From Anastatus disparis (Eukaryota > Arthropoda > Insecta > Hymenoptera > Eupelmidae), in assembly GCA_017163975.1 (NCBI GenBank), contig JAFFSR010000251.1, positions 6,076,001 through 6,140,000 of the forward strand: a stretch of DNA of 64,000 bases, in the 5' to 3' direction. Position 1 is the stretch's first letter. The number at the start of each line of letters is the position of its first letter. Made by a program: the position numbers and the translations under genes. Under the pieces are notes generated by a model, which saw only the letters and a list, made by a program, of their open reading frames with translations, did not search any database and was not told the DNA's origin. This document shows, one piece after another, positions 34,517 through 47,700 of the stretch.

Positions 34517-36573
34517 TACAGACATTTTCTGGAAACCACTTTTTTCGACTCACCGAGTTCAAATATGTACAAATTAATGAAAAAATAGAAAAAAATTTTT
34601 TTTACCGATACAATGCTTTCTCTATGAGAAAGCAATAGAGAAGTTCGATAATAACATTATCAAACATAATAATATAATTCTTACTTCGTTGAAAGAAATG
34701 TGAGATAGCACGCATTAATAAATATAAAAAGATAATCAATATTATTCTTGAATGAATCAAATCAACTACCCACTTTGAGTTACGTACTTTTATTATAAAT
34801 ATTTCATAATAAACTCTCTCTCTTTCTCTTTTTTACGATAATATTTCCCATCATCATGTTTTCCTCAATTCCAGTATTCAATTAATTTCAGTTATTCGAT
34901 ATTTTTCATTATTCTTCTAACATGCTAAAATTTCTAATTAGGCACTGATATATTCTTAGTGACTATATTAATAAAACAAAGTTAATTCTTTTATTTCTAG
35001 AATGTTCCAAATGTTATCCTCAAAGTGGCCAATAAAATTTATGCATCAAAAGATGTTTACATAAAAAATCTATTTAAAGCAATCAGTACCATACATTTTG
35101 ATTCGGATAGTGATGTATTAGATTTTTCAAATGATGAACAATCTGCTGCAAAGATTAATCAATGGTGTGATACACAAACGAACGGAAAAATTAGAGAAAT
35201 CATTTCAAAAAGTATTTATACAATTTAAAAATTATTAATTTTTTACGATGATATTCAATATATTTTTTTTATATTTACTAACTTTTTAATTATCTTTCTA
35301 TAGATGACATATCTATTGATACAAAAATGATACTTTTGAATGCAATGTATTTTAAAGGTAATTGGAAATATAAATTCAAGAAAGGAGAGACGAGATTAAA
35401 ACCCTTTTACGTTGATCAAAAGACTACAGTACAAGTTCCAACAATGCACATTACAAAAGAATTTACTTACCAAGATTTACGTCAGTTCGATGCTAAACTT
35501 GTAGCTCTCCCGTATGAAGTAAAAATTTTCATTTACTTTAAAATTGAATGTACGTTTGAATATGTAAATGAATTTATGAATTTCAGAATACGGACTTATC
35601 GCTCGTAATCATTGTTCCAAAAAAGATCGATGGTCTTCGAGAAATAGAAAAAAATTTAGAAAATATTGAAATGGCGCAGAAAACAATGCCTTTTGTACCA
35701 CCAGCTAAAATTCAATTAGCTCTACCAAAATTTAAACTAGAAACAGCAATCCTCTTAAATCAATCCCTTGCGGAAGTATTGCATTTATATTTACCTAGCA
35801 TTATTAATATTTGAAATTTTAGAATTTATTTTTAATCATTTTTTATTTCTAGTTAGGTATGAGAGAAATGTTCAGTTACGGAGATAATTTTCAAGGCATT
35901 TCAGATACACCTTTAAAAGTCGACAAAGTGCTTCAAAAAGCATTTATCGAGGTCAATGAAGAAGGAACTGAAGCAGCTGTAGTAACTGGTAATAACTTTT
36001 ATAATAATATTTGATTATATAGTTTTAATTAAGCTACCGTTTATCTATGGTTTTAATTTGTATTTTAAATTGATGAATTGTAATTGATCTATTATCATGT
36101 TAAAATAAAAAATTTACATACAGTCAAAAATTATAATAAATACTAAAAATTTCTTAATTCTGTTCCTTTTTTTCATTAAACATCCTCGTAAAATTTAAAT
36201 ATAATCAAAAATTAAATATTGAAAACTTCCAAAGGAAATTTTTAATATTTAATTTTTGTGGTTTTAAGCTTCATTTTGGGTTAATCATTTTTTTTATATA
36301 ATAATCTTATGTTATCATCATAAAAAATTTATCATATATCCTATATACCGAGTCAATCAGTAAAATAATTTATTCTACAAATTAATAACAGATAGATTCA
36401 AAAGTATTAATTTTTTTAATATAGAATTTTATATTACAGCTATGATGATGGGCTTCGGATCAAGCAGTCAACAGCAGAAACTGATAAAATTAAACGTCGA
36501 TAGGCCATTTTTTTTCAAAATTACTTACAAAAAGGATACTTTGTTTAGTGGTCACATTGTAAATCCCCTTTAA
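28937..36573 (+). CDS. Serpin B, complete gene, seven exons, 380 residues
   Basis: Exons: 28937-29011, 29095-29277, 35001-35211, 35304-35518, 35587-35775, 35853-35988 and 36440-36573 (stop TAA). All phases agree and sum to 381 codons, the normal serpin length. The protein starts [20 protein letters not shown] with no hydrophobic leader, so an intracellular or non-classically exported inhibitor is expected. Seen: [16 protein letters not shown] (helix B), NAMYFKGNW, hinge [10 protein letters not shown] at about 327-336, loop [12 protein letters not shown], signature [11 protein letters not shown]. The hinge has small residues at P12-P9, typical of inhibitory serpins; the P1 residue is probably in the GFGS stretch, suggesting an elastase- or chymotrypsin-like target (inference). 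Intron 2 is 5.7 kb because transposons have entered it. The start is the first ATG, in frame 24 bases before a codon context shared with the paralogues. If the AG at 28959-28960 acts as a splice acceptor, the true first exon lies further upstream. Confidence 0.93.
29671..32380. mobile_element. 2.7-kb foldback transposon with 870-bp inverted repeats
   Basis: The arms 29671-30564 and 31515-32380 are inverse copies from gattccatctcaaatcatgc inwards, through a (TA)n tract and into the 3' coding end of a transposase. The gene is thus present once complete at its 3' end on the - strand and again as a partial inverse copy at 31542-31680. The inner edge of the right arm is a short (aaagt)n tract. It lies in intron 2 of serpin B. 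The flanks do not show a clear target duplication. Confidence 0.8.
30397..31533 (-). pseudogene. Transposase-like gene, 5' truncated
   Basis: Open frame of 378 codons, but the first residues ([14 protein letters not shown]) come from the (aaagt)n junction and the real N-terminus is missing. Conserved blocks are [33 protein letters not shown] and [17 protein letters not shown], then a Lys-rich tail that may be a nuclear signal. The same blocks occur in the four-exon gene at 41423-44781 (DFAENYAF, SDGAPQQYKNYKN, AHGKGPCDGLGATIKR), so the two belong to one family. Three spaced acidic residues (DFAEN, DGA, GKGPxDG) suggest a DDE/D nuclease; Sola-type is my best guess and is unproven. Confidence 0.7.
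32425..34640 (+). repeat. Repeat family with ~190-bp degenerate internal repeats, left copy
   Basis: Starts near gctgccaagtgctttggcgg, then atgctttctcatagagctc; ends with ctctatgagaaagcaat, which is inverse to the start. Between lie about ten degenerate units with phrases such as gctctaaaattaaaactgcgc, cttttggcagtagcgaat and aaatccatcgagtagttttcg. A (CA)n tract at 34480-34513 and gaaaccacttttttcgactc lie near the end. No coding frame. It lies in intron 2 of serpin B, just before exon 3. Confidence 0.75.
34480..34513. repeat. (CA)n microsatellite
   Basis: About 16 uninterrupted CA units, followed by catacatacagac. Part of the surrounding repeat element. Confidence 0.9.
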
Positions 36574-37069
36574 AGTTACCCTTTTAACAAAAAATATTTA
36601 CTATGGGCAATAAGTCAAATGATTAATAAAGAAAAAATATCTTAAGTAACAAATTCAATAAGTTTTAAACTTGATCATAAATTTAAAATTTAGGAACAAA
36701 GTCCATCATATCCATCCATATATAAAAAATGCATTACGATTTGAAGTGCACCATCTTGAAATTGATTGGTGACATCTTGGAAGCTTCGAATCAAAAATCG
36801 AAAACCTCGATATTTTTAATTGCTAAATGATTTTGTTAAATGTTGGAAGGAATTACGAAATGGAATGTTTAAATGAAATTTGAACTTATAAATGATGGAA
36901 TTGAATAATGTTTATATTCGTGTATGTGTTTCTGTAATTGTTATATGCGGTTAGATGTAGCAAATATATTTGTGCATTTGTGATTTTTTGCTCTTTATTA
37001 TACGATATTATGCGAAAGTGGAATATTGATTTATAATTTTAAAATTTATTAAAAACATTTGTTAAAATA
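36574..37069. other. 3' flank of serpin B
   Basis: AT-rich, non-coding. AATAAA at 36625-36630, 52 bases after the stop, is the probable poly(A) signal. Confidence 0.6.
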
Positions 37070-38175
37070 GTTTCAATAGTGCTTTATGTTAATGTAAACC
37101 ATTCGATGGATTTTCTCCAAAATGTGTATACAATTAATTTGCTACTTTCTGAAGAAAACAAGCTTTTGAAAAATAATTTTCTTAGCGCAGTTACGATTTT
37201 AGAGAATTTTAAAGATTTTGAAAATAATTTCGATTCTTCTTTTTTCATTTTTTATTTTACGTAAAGTACTCAATAGATTTGTTCTAAAATTTGCAGGGAA
37301 ATTATTTGCAACTGCTAAAAGAAGGGAAATTTTCGAAAATTGATTTCCCTATCGTAGTTTTAATTTTTGAGCATTTTGAAAATTTTAAAAAGGAAATTGT
37401 ACTTATTTAGCCAATTAGATCTCGAAACTTGCTCGATGGATTTGCGTCAAATTTTGTATACCATCTATTTTTTTGTCTAAGTAGGTGGGAAGCTATTGAA
37501 AATTGTTTTTTTTAGTGTACTTTTAATTTTAAAACCATTTGAAAAATTGAAAAAAAATTTTGATTTTTTAGTTTTTTTCTTTTATTTTACGTAAATTACT
37601 TGATGAATTTGCTTTGAAATTTGCATGAGAATTATTTGCAACTGTCGAAAGAAGAATGACTTTTAACAACCGATTTCCTCAACGTAAATTTAATTTTAGA
37701 AAATTTTTAAAATTTTGAAAAAAATTTCCATTTTCCATCTTCTTCCATTTTACGTAAACTACTCAATAGATCTACTCTAAAATTTGTATACAAGTTATTT
37801 GCTACTGTCTTTATAAAACAAGCTTTTAAAACATTATTTTCTCAGTGTAGCTCTTTGATCACTTCTTTTGATTTCTGATTTAACGTTTTCACTAACTCTT
37901 TTCTTACTTCCTCACTTCCTATCTGTCCTTCTATCTTAGATTGATCCTCATTTTTTCTCTATTTTCATCGATCCTTGACTCTCTCTTTCTATTTCCTAAT
38001 CACTCTCTCACACTCACTAATTTTTCTTGAATAGAAATTATGTTTTTAACATTGAAATCACATTTAAAAAAATTAAATCAAACTACTCTAACTCAATGAG
38101 CTCTATGAGGAAGCATTGCGCCAAAGCACTTGGCAGCGTTTTTACCTTTATAAGAAGCTATTATATAATATAGAA
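37070..38175 (-). repeat. Same repeat family as 32425-34640, right copy, inverted and shorter
   Basis: About five degenerate units in inverse orientation (tttcttagcgcagttacg, ctactcaatagatttg-like phrases), ending atgagctctatgaggaagcat and cgccaaagcacttggcagcg. The latter is the inverse of the start of the left copy; pairing continues through ttataagaag. With the left copy it brackets serpin B exons 3-7. Confidence 0.75.
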
Positions 38176-38449
38176 AAATTTATTTTTTAGGAAAATATTT
38201 TAAAAATAAAAATACTCTATAATTTATGTCTTTACTTTCATACTACACATTTTTTTCAAATGAACAATACGATTCTTTTTATATTTATCAATGTAACCAG
38301 TTTTAATTTTTAATATATATTACATAAATGAAATAAAAAAGTCACAGATGAATAATGTTTTAATTAACTTTAGCATAAAAATGAATACATATTAATAGCA
38401 ATTAAACTATTATCAATATCCCAGATGCCATTGAATTCAAGTAATAACT

Positions 38450-38672
38450 ATCCTCTGTTTTCATTGATTATTTTCTATAACATTAATGAATCATTCCGAA
38501 AACATTTGATAGTAACCGGCAGACACATATACATTTATCGATCGCTTAGCGATGCTATGATAATAGAGATTCTCGTCGTGGGAAAATCCAAAAAGTGTCC
38601 AAGATAAACGAAATTCCTACCGTACCGTTGTATTATCACAATATACCTTATAGCCTTGTACTGTACTAAACC
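38450..38672 (+). repeat. Dispersed repeat R2, intact copy
   Basis: From tctgttttcattgattattt to ctgtactaaaccgta; 75-90% alike by eye to 51995-52640, which is split by a MITE. It contains atttatcgatcgcttag. Non-coding. Either a MITE-like repeat or intergenic DNA duplicated along with the serpin genes. Confidence 0.7.
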
Positions 38673-40225
38673 GTATATATATATATATATGGGACGTTTC
38701 AGGTCAACTCACCGAACAAAAAAATAAAATTCGTTGTAAATCTGTGAAAATGTTCCATTTCATACCCAAAATATACAAAAAAATTTTCAGAGGTATAGAT
38801 CCAATGGATTAAGAGTAATGAGTAATGAAATATTGTGATTTTTCAAAATTTTTGGTGAATTCATCAAATTAATAATTTTTTTACTCAAAAACTAAGGGTC
38901 CTAGAGATGTACTTATGAAGACATTTCTTGTTGCAAATTAAGCGTAGAATCAGCACAAATTTTTTTAAATCTCAAGATTGCTATCTTCTGATTGGTCCAC
39001 TTTGTTATTTCATCTAATTTGCAATTACTTGAGTTCGAACAGGTTGATTTCACTCCTGTTGGAGTATGTTATGTCTTCTGATAACATATTGAAGTAAGCT
39101 TTTGCTCCACTTGGCTCGAGCCCTAGGAGAGGAGCTATAGAACTTTGAATATTGAAAAATTTTTAATTTTGAATTTAACACATACATCAACATTTTCTTC
39201 TTCGATGTTCATAGATAATACAATATACGAATGCATGATTGTCTAAATATTTTAACATTTATCTATTTCTTTATGATGCAAGTGTTTTATTAAAATATTA
39301 ATTATGCATTACGTACACATCATCAAGATACACTCATAAACAAGAAAATTTTATTCGTTTAACTAATTTGTCATTATAACTATTTTGCATACGTATTAAA
39401 AATTATTTAAATATACATATTTAGGAATTAAAATTAATACTATATATCTGGAAATAAAAAGGATAAAGTTAAATAAATTCTATACGGATAAAATTTATTC
39501 AATATAAAAATTTATTACAAAATGAAAGAATCTGTTATTTGTGTATTCTGTAACTTTTAACAAGTACTTCTTAATTTATCTCCACTCTAATGACATTATA
39601 ATTTTAAAATACCATTTCAATTTAAAAAAAAATTTTGAGTAATTTATTTTCAGAAAAATGTTACTCAATAATGATAATGATTATTTTAATTATTCAGTAA
39701 ACAAACAGATCACAATGACGGTTACTATAGTGTCTTTTAGAATCATATTTTTAACCAATATTTGAAGCTAGTTTGTTTTATTTTAAGCATTTCAGTTTTA
39801 AGAAATTATTTATTATAATAGTAATAATAATAATAATAATAATACTAATTATTATTATTATTCTCATCTAATATAGACTAATCAAAATCATAAATTTAAT
39901 AATGAACAATACTTTATTCTTTTAATATCATAATCTAAAACAATTTATGAAAAGCAATATCGAAAGCAAGTTGGCTTCATCTCATTAATATCATTTCTTA
40001 ATAGGGAATCATCTTTAAATTCAAAAATTCTTATTGCTCTTATAGAAATAATTTTTGTGAAAAACTGTGAATAATAGTAAATAATTATAAATAACTGTTA
40101 AAAAATGACAGAATTGAGACATAGTTGATTGTTATTTACATTTATTTACAGTTGTTTACAGTTATTCATAGATATTCACCATTATTTACAATTATTTAAA
40201 GTTATTTACAATTATTTACAATTAA

Positions 40226-40600
40226 GGAGATGTAAAATGGATACTACACCTGTACTCATAAATATTTACTATCTTTTTATTTTATTGCAAAATTTAAAGA
40301 AAATAAATGCTTTAGCTTGTAGTATGTAGCATGAAGATTATACAGTTAAATTTTGAAATAAATTAATTCATTAGTTTCTCAGAATTTTAGATTTCTTGTA
40401 CAAAATCTAAAAATTTTAACACATAATATTGAAACCCAAAATTCTAAAAAATTAATGAATGAATTTATTTGAAAATTTAACTGAATAATCTTTATGGTAA
40501 ATACTACGAGCTAAAACATTTCTTTTCCTCACGTTTTGCAATATAATAAAAAAATATGCCAAATTCATGAATACTGGTGTAGTGTCCGTTTTACATCCCC
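40226..40600. mobile_element. 375-bp MITE with TTAA target site, inside the left arm
   Basis: GGAGATGTAAAATGG at the left end, its inverse at the right, flanked by TTAA at 40222-40225 and 40601-40604. The matching position in the right arm of the large element (near 45590) has no insert, so this MITE arrived after the arms formed. TTAA suggests piggyBac or Kolobok. Confidence 0.8.
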
Positions 40601-40779
40601 TTAATAACTAGTATTTCAATTTTCAAAATTTTTAAAATAGTAAATAATTATTTGTCATTTATGATTATTAATAGTTATTTAAAGTTATCTCCAGTTATTT
40701 AATATTATTTACAATTATTTAGTCTCCTACAGTTTTTTAAATTTTTCCACAGCTTTTCACAGTTATTTACAGTTTTAAA

Positions 40780-40894
40780 AGGAGGTTGCTCCTGAACGAT
40801 AAACTATATATTGCTGTCTTTGTTTAGCACATTGATTTTATATCTTCTGTCTTTGTAATAAAGCGTTGATACAGTTTGCAGAGCAGCCCCCCTG
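40780..40894 (+). mobile_element. ~120-bp GGGGGGCTGCTC MITE, copy 3
   Basis: aggaggttgctcctgaacg at the left and gagcagcccccctg at the right, inverse to each other. This is the best-preserved of three copies (others at 13690 and 17572). It lies just inside the left arm of the 8.4-kb element, much as the other two lie inside the arms of the pogo-like element. Confidence 0.7.
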
Positions 40895-41422
40895 TTAACC
40901 AAACATTGCTTATAGATCACGGAACGGTGAAACGGATAAATTGACAACGCGCGGATGATTGAGAAATGTTTAAATTATCAATTTATTTATTAATTTATTA
41001 TAATGATATATTTTTATTACTATTAAAAATTCAAAATAGATTTTCAATAAGCAGAAAATGAGCAATAAAGTGGTCTCTTTAATTTACGACAATTTTCATT
41101 CGTCAAGAACAAAAATTTATTTTAAGATAATTAACAACTACAGTTTTTATGAATATTGAGAAAACTAAATAACGAGCAATTTTTTAATAAACATATTAAT
41201 AATAAGCATTTAATTTTTCATCAATTTATGTATTAATACTCAACTTGTATTCACCAATCAGAGAGGTTCATTGGGTCTATCTCGTTCGCGAGACAGTTAC
41301 AGTTTCAGAATACGGGCCTCGTTGCTAACTTCGCAGATACCCTGAGCTCCAATTCACAAACGTTGTTTATAGCAATAAGTTTATGAAAATAAAAATTATA
41401 AAACGAATGGTCCGGTGTAAAA

Positions 41423-44400
41423 ATGGTATTTCCTAATTCAAAAACAAATTATAATCATTGTTGCAATCCGTACAAATTGAAAAATCATCGAAAAACTAAA
41501 TCTTTACGGAAAGTAACTGAAGACATTAAAAAAGTTTTAAAAAACATTTCGTTAGATCAAAGGTTATGTAGTGGATGCAGAAACCGAGCTAGAAAAGAAT
41601 ATAATGACATGCAATGTAATTATTCATCTATTGAATTTTTCAAAAAAAATCTTGTTTTTTAATATTAATTAATATGTTATCTTTTATGTAAATTTTGCAT
41701 GCGATTTCTGTATTTTATATAATATTAATTGTAAAAATGTGTAGTTTACAAAAATTCTGTTGAAAGATTTATAATAAGGTTGTATTTGCTTGAAAATATC
41801 AACTAAAAGATATAAATTTTTAATCTTTTCTTGATATTAAAAATATTTATTAAGAGTATTAGTAATCTAAATATATAATTTTTCCTATAAGATGCATAAT
41901 TGAGATATCTTTTATTCTACTTTGATTATGTGTGATGTAACAATCATTACTCCATAGTAGTTTTATAGTTCTGTAAAAGTTGAGATTTATTAAAAAATTC
42001 TAATAGCATTTATTAAATACTTTATTATTATTTAAATTACTTTTAATTCGCTCTTTCAAAATCTTTTTATGCATGTTTTTATCTTTCTTTTTCTGTACAA
42101 TGTACTATATAAATATTTTTTATTATAGTTCCATTATGTGTGATGTAGTAATCAATATATTTCTAATAGTTTGATAATAATACTTTCTTATAGTTTGATA
42201 GTTGTTTAAAAGTTGAGATCCATAAAAAAATTATAATACAATCTACTAAATATTTTATTTTTAATTAAATTATTTCAAATCTGCTTTTAAAAAATCTCTT
42301 AACGCATGTTTTTTATGTATCTTTTTCAATAAGTTGTGATATATAAATATCTTTTACTATAGTTTGATTAAGTGTGATGTTGCAGCAATCGTTACTTTCA
42401 AGTAGCTTTTTAGTTTTGTAGAAGTTGGGCTTTGTTCAAAAATTTTAATGACATCTATTAAATATTTTATTTATATTTTAATTTTTTCAAATTGACTTTT
42501 ACAACACTCGTATTTCTTCATGAATGTTTTTTTATAATTGTTTTTTTGTAAGTTTTGTGCTATAACTTTTTTTCTTTTGTGCTTTTCTACTCCTTGTAGT
42601 CATGGAAGTGGATAGTGTAGAAAATTCATCTACTGCAGAATGTGAATCCAGATTTAGTAATGATTGTGTTAATAATAATTTAAATGAGATTTTAGATGAA
42701 TTGATGTTGGATGATTCCTGTGTAGCGAATGCTTTACCATCAGATATTATCAATGATTCTGTTGAAATACTAAATAACTTGAAATTAATTTTTCATGATT
42801 TATCAACGTCAAAAAGTAAGAAAATAAAAATTTTAACAATTTTGCCAAGCACGTGGAATCATAATCAAATAAAGCAATATTTTAATGTTACTGATCATAT
42901 GATCAAACATGCTCGCAGTCTTGTGCAAGACAAAGGAATATTGTTATCACCTTATCTCAAAAAAGGTTAATATTTTATTATTCTTATGTAATTAAAATTT
43001 TTTATAAATATTTTAATTTTTAAATCTTGAATAATTTAAATTTGAAGTTGTGTTTGAATAAAAATTATCAATTAAGCATCACTTTATATTAACATTTGAA
43101 ATATTCTTTATTCTACTTAAATAATATAAGATGTACTTCTAGTATAATCCTAACATTCACATTATTTTTTATTATTTTTACTATTTAAATGAAATATGTT
43201 TACGTATTTGAAATAAAATTAGCCATGATTACTGAATAGTTATTAAAACAATGTCAAACAAACAAGAGTTCTTTATAATGAATACTATCGTGAATATGAA
43301 ATATTTTCTGTTTAGGTAAATCTACATCTTCTGAAATAATCTCTTCAGTTACAAACTTTTATTTAAGAGATGATGTAAGCTGGACCATGCCTGGTATGAA
43401 AGATGTTATGTGTGTAAAAAATAGTGATGGAACGAAAGAGAAGCTTCAAAAACGATTGATTTTGTTGAATTTAAAGGAATTATATAAACTTTACAAATTA
43501 GAATTTCCTGAAAATGAAATTGGTTTCACAAAATTTACTTTATTGCGTCCTAAAAACTGTGTATTAGCAGGAAGCAGTGGAACTCACAGTGTATGTGTCT
43601 GTTCGTATCATCAAAATGTAAAGTTAATGATTTTAGGTAATTTTATTTATTGGGATCATACATCTTAATATAAGTAATAATAATTCTAATTTTGATGGCT
43701 TATTTTATTTCCAGATAGTCATTTAGCTGATTTAACAAAAAATGAAGAACAAAAAATAACATCGTATACAGATTGTTTTGATTTTTTAATATGTGAATCA
43801 CCATCTGACTTATGTTATTTCAACACATGCGAGAAATGTCCACCATCTAATAATCTCGAGGAATTTTTATTAAAAGTTTTTGAAGAGAATGATATAACCT
43901 CAATTTCCTTTAAGCAGTGGATTAATAATCCACACACTACTTTAGAAACTTTAATCAAAGATACGTCTGAATTTGTAACATATTTTTCTATGAAAGTTAA
44001 GGAGTTACTTCCTCATGCATTAATAGCATCAAAACAATCTTTGTATTCGAGAACATTGAAGGACAATCTAGAATTAAATAATTTTCAAATAATTGTGGAT
44101 TTTGCTGAAAATTATGCATTCACAATTCAAGATGCTGCTCCTGGTTTCCATTGGAATAATAACCAGGCTACAATCTATAATGTTGTAATTTATTATAGAG
44201 ATAATGAAATTACTAAACATAGGAGTTTGGTTATAATTTCAGATTGTTTAATTCATGATGCTGTAGCAGTTTATTCGTTCCATAAAATAATTATTAATTT
44301 TTTGAATGATGAATTTTCCTCGATAAAAAAGATCTATTACTTCTCTGATGGTGCCCCTCAACAGTATAAAAATTATAAAAACGTGATCAATTTAGCTCAT

Positions 44401-44781
44401 CATAAAATGGAATTCGGTTGTGATGCTGAGTGGCACTTTTATCCAACAGCCCATGGAAAAGGTCCGTGTGATGGTCTTGGTGCAACAATCAAAAGAGGAG
44501 CTCTTAGAGCAAGCCTTCAGAGATCTACAGCAAACCCAATTCTAACTAGTGAAGATCTATTCAATTGGTTAAACACAACTGAAAGAATGCCAAATATTAC
44601 TTTCAAATATTCTTCACAAGAAAATTATGATGAAAATAAAAAATTTTTAGCTAGACGATTTCAAAATAACAGACGGATACAACATCTTCAACGACAACAC
44701 TGTTTAATTCCAATGGATGGTACTGTTAGAGCAAAGCTGTATTCAGAAGACAATGTTTATACAGACACTGTAATTATCTAA
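41423..44781 (+). CDS. Transposase-like gene of the 8.4-kb element, four exons
   Basis: Exons 41423-41615, 42600-42965, 43316-43636 and 43715-44781, all joined in phase 1, giving 648 residues. Exon 1 has Cys/His pairs (CCNPYK and LCSGCRNRARKEY) that may bind zinc. Exon 3 holds CVLAGSSGTHSVCVCSYHQN, exon 4 CYFNTCEKCPP, DFAENYAF, SDGAPQQYKNYKN and AHGKGPCDGLGATIKR. The last three correspond to the conserved blocks in 30397-31533 and may carry the catalytic acidic residues. This protein type is scattered through insect and cnidarian genomes in unclassified or Sola-like elements; that placement is from memory and is uncertain. The gene structure is unbroken, so the element may be autonomous. Exon 1 start: first ATG of the frame, not independently supported. 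Confidence 0.75.
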
Positions 44782-47700
44782 TTTAATTGCATTCCTGTAC
44801 TAAAGAATTAAAGATTTTTTCTTAGAAATAAATAACATTTTCTATAAAAAAAATTTGAATATTTTTAGTTTAAGTTATAATTATAAAAAACAGATTAAGC
44901 CATCCCTCTATACTAAATTTTTATTACTCATGACTATTTTTTTTAACTATAAAATTAAAATTTCATTATAATGGATGTAAATAATAAAATAAATGTGAAA
45001 AGTTCTGAAATCCATGAAAACAAGATTCTTAAATCTTTACAGTAAATAGATTCAATGTGCTTATGATTTATTGTACTTAATCTTTACTATTTCCAAAGAT
45101 AATATAAACTTTAATTCCTAAATATATTATACGTGTTAAAATAATTTTTCAATACATATGCAAAATAATTATAATGACAATCTATGTAATGAACTGTCTT
45201 CCCTCGTCATTTTTTGTTGAAAATTATACCAAAGCTACATTCAGAAGACAAGGTATGTACGCAGACACAAAAGTGTCGGAATTGAGACGTGAATAATAGT
45301 TATTTACAGTTATTTACATTCATTTATAGTTATTTACATTTTCCAAAATTCTTAAAAATTTAATTAATTTTTTCATATATATGCGAAAATTTTTAAAACT
45401 GTAAATAACTGTGAAAAACTGTGGAAAAATGTAAAAAACTGTAGGAGACTGTAAATAATTGTAAATAATATTAAATGACTGGAGATAACTTTAAATAACT
45501 ATTGATAATCATAAATGACAAATAATTATTTACTATTTTAAAAATTTTGAAAATTGAAATACTAGTTATTAATTATAAATAATTGTAAATAACTTTAAAT
45601 AATTGTAAATAATGGTGAATATCTATGAATAACTGTAAACAACTGTAAATAAATGTAAATAACAATCAACTATGTCTCAATTCTGTCATTTTTTAACAGT
45701 TATTTATAATTATTTACTATTATTCACAGTTTTTCACAAAAATTATTTCTATAAGAGCAATAAGAATTTTTGAATTTAAAGATGATTCCCTATTAAGAAA
45801 TGATATTAATGAGATGAAGCCAACTTGCTTTCGATATTGCTTTTCATAAATTGTTTTAGATTATGATATTAAAAGAATAAAGTATTGTTCATTATTAAAT
45901 TTATGATTTTGATTAGTCTATATTAGATGAGAATAATAATAATAATTAGTATTATTATTATTATTATTATTACTATTATAATAAATAATTTCTTAAAACT
46001 GAAATGCTTAAAATAAAACAAACTAGCTTCAAATATTGGTTAAAAATATGATTCTAAAAGACACTATAGTAACCGTCATTGTGATCTGTTTGTTTACTGA
46101 ATAATTAAAATAATCATTATCATTATTGAGTAACATTTTTCTGAAAATAAATTACTCAAAATTTTTTTTTTAAATTGAAATGGTATTTTAAAATTATAAT
46201 GTCATTAGAGTGGAGATAAATTAAGAAGTACTTGTTAAAAGTTACAGAATACACAAATAACAGATTCTTTCATTTTGTAATAAATTTTTATATTGAATAA
46301 ATTTTATCCGTATAGAATTTATTTAACTTTATCCTTTTTATTTCCAGATATATAGTATTAATTTTAATTCCTAAATATGTATATTTAAATAATTTTTTAA
46401 TACGTATGCAAAATAGTTATAATGACAAATTAGTTAAACGAATAAAATTTTCTTGTTTATGAGTGTATCTTGATGATGTGTACGTAATGCATAATTAATA
46501 TTTTAATAAAACACTTGCATCATAAAGAAATAGATAAATGTTAAAATATTTAGACAATCATGCATTCGTATATTGTATTATCTATGAACATCGAAGAAGA
46601 AAATGTTGATGTATGTGTTAAATTCAAAATTAAAAATTTTTCAATATTCAAAGTTCTATAGCTCCTCTCCTAGGGCTCGAGCCAAGTGGAGCAAAAGCTT
46701 ACTTCAATATGTTATCAGAAGACATAACATACTCCAACAGGAGTGAAATCAACCTGTTCGAACTCAAGTAATTGCAAATTAGATGAAATAACAAAGTGGA
46801 CCAATCAGAAGATAGCAATCTTGAGATTTAAAAAAATTTGTGCTGATTCTACGCTTAATTTGCAACAAGAAATGTCTTCATAAGTACATCTCTAGGACCC
46901 TTAGTTTTTGAGTAAAAAAATTATTAATTTGATGAATTCACCAAAAATTTTGAAAAATCACAATATTTCATTACTCATTACTCTTAATCCATTGGATCTA
47001 TACCTCTGAAAATTTTTTTGTATATTTTGGGTATGAAATGGAACATTTTCACAGATTTACAACGAATTTTATTTTTTTGTTCGGTGAGTTGACCTGAAAC
47101 GTCCCATATATATCTATATTATAAAAAGATTTCGCTGTCGCCACCGTTGCCGAGTATAAGAATTTTTAATGATTTGTCCTTAGTTAGCTAGAATTTAGCT
47201 AGAATCTAGCTGAAATTTAGTTAAAGATTAGCTGAAAGTTAGCTTGAAGTTAGCTGAAGTCAGATAAAATTATATAAAAGTTAGCTAAATTTAATATTGA
47301 AATTTGCTAAATTTATACAAAATTTAAATGGAAATTAGTTGCAATTCAGCTAAAAGTTATATTAATTTTAAGCAATTTTAGATAAATTTTGGTTTGATTT
47401 CAGCTGAATTTTAGCTGCATTTTAGATCTATTTATATTATATTCTCTCTTTACTATTGAAAGTATATCATCGCTGTCGCCGTCAGAAATATGCCCCTTAT
47501 TTTTGAAACTACTTTACAGCTTTAAATTGAGCTGGATTTAAACTTGTAATTAGCTTCAAAATAATTAAATTAAGCTAAATTTAAGCTTTGAAATAGCTGA
47601 AAATTAGCTGAATTAATCTGAATTGAAGTTTGTAGTAAACTTGGTAATAGCTAATTTTAAGTTTTGTGTATAACGATTTATCATAACATCCCAAGCGGAA

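Larger units (their letters stand above)
38691..47105. mobile_element. 8.4-kb DNA transposon with ~1.7-kb terminal inverted repeats
   Basis: GGGACGTTTCAGGTCAACTC at the left end and its inverse at the right (ending gtccc 47101-47105), set in a TATATA tract so that a short AT target duplication is likely but cannot be measured. The left arm runs to about 40780 (with a 375-bp insert), the right from about 45400. The inner parts of the arms are arrays of tgtaaataact-like units. It carries a four-exon transposase gene on the + strand (41423-44781). The arms match closely over long runs, so the insertion is recent or the arms are being converted. Confidence 0.88.
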
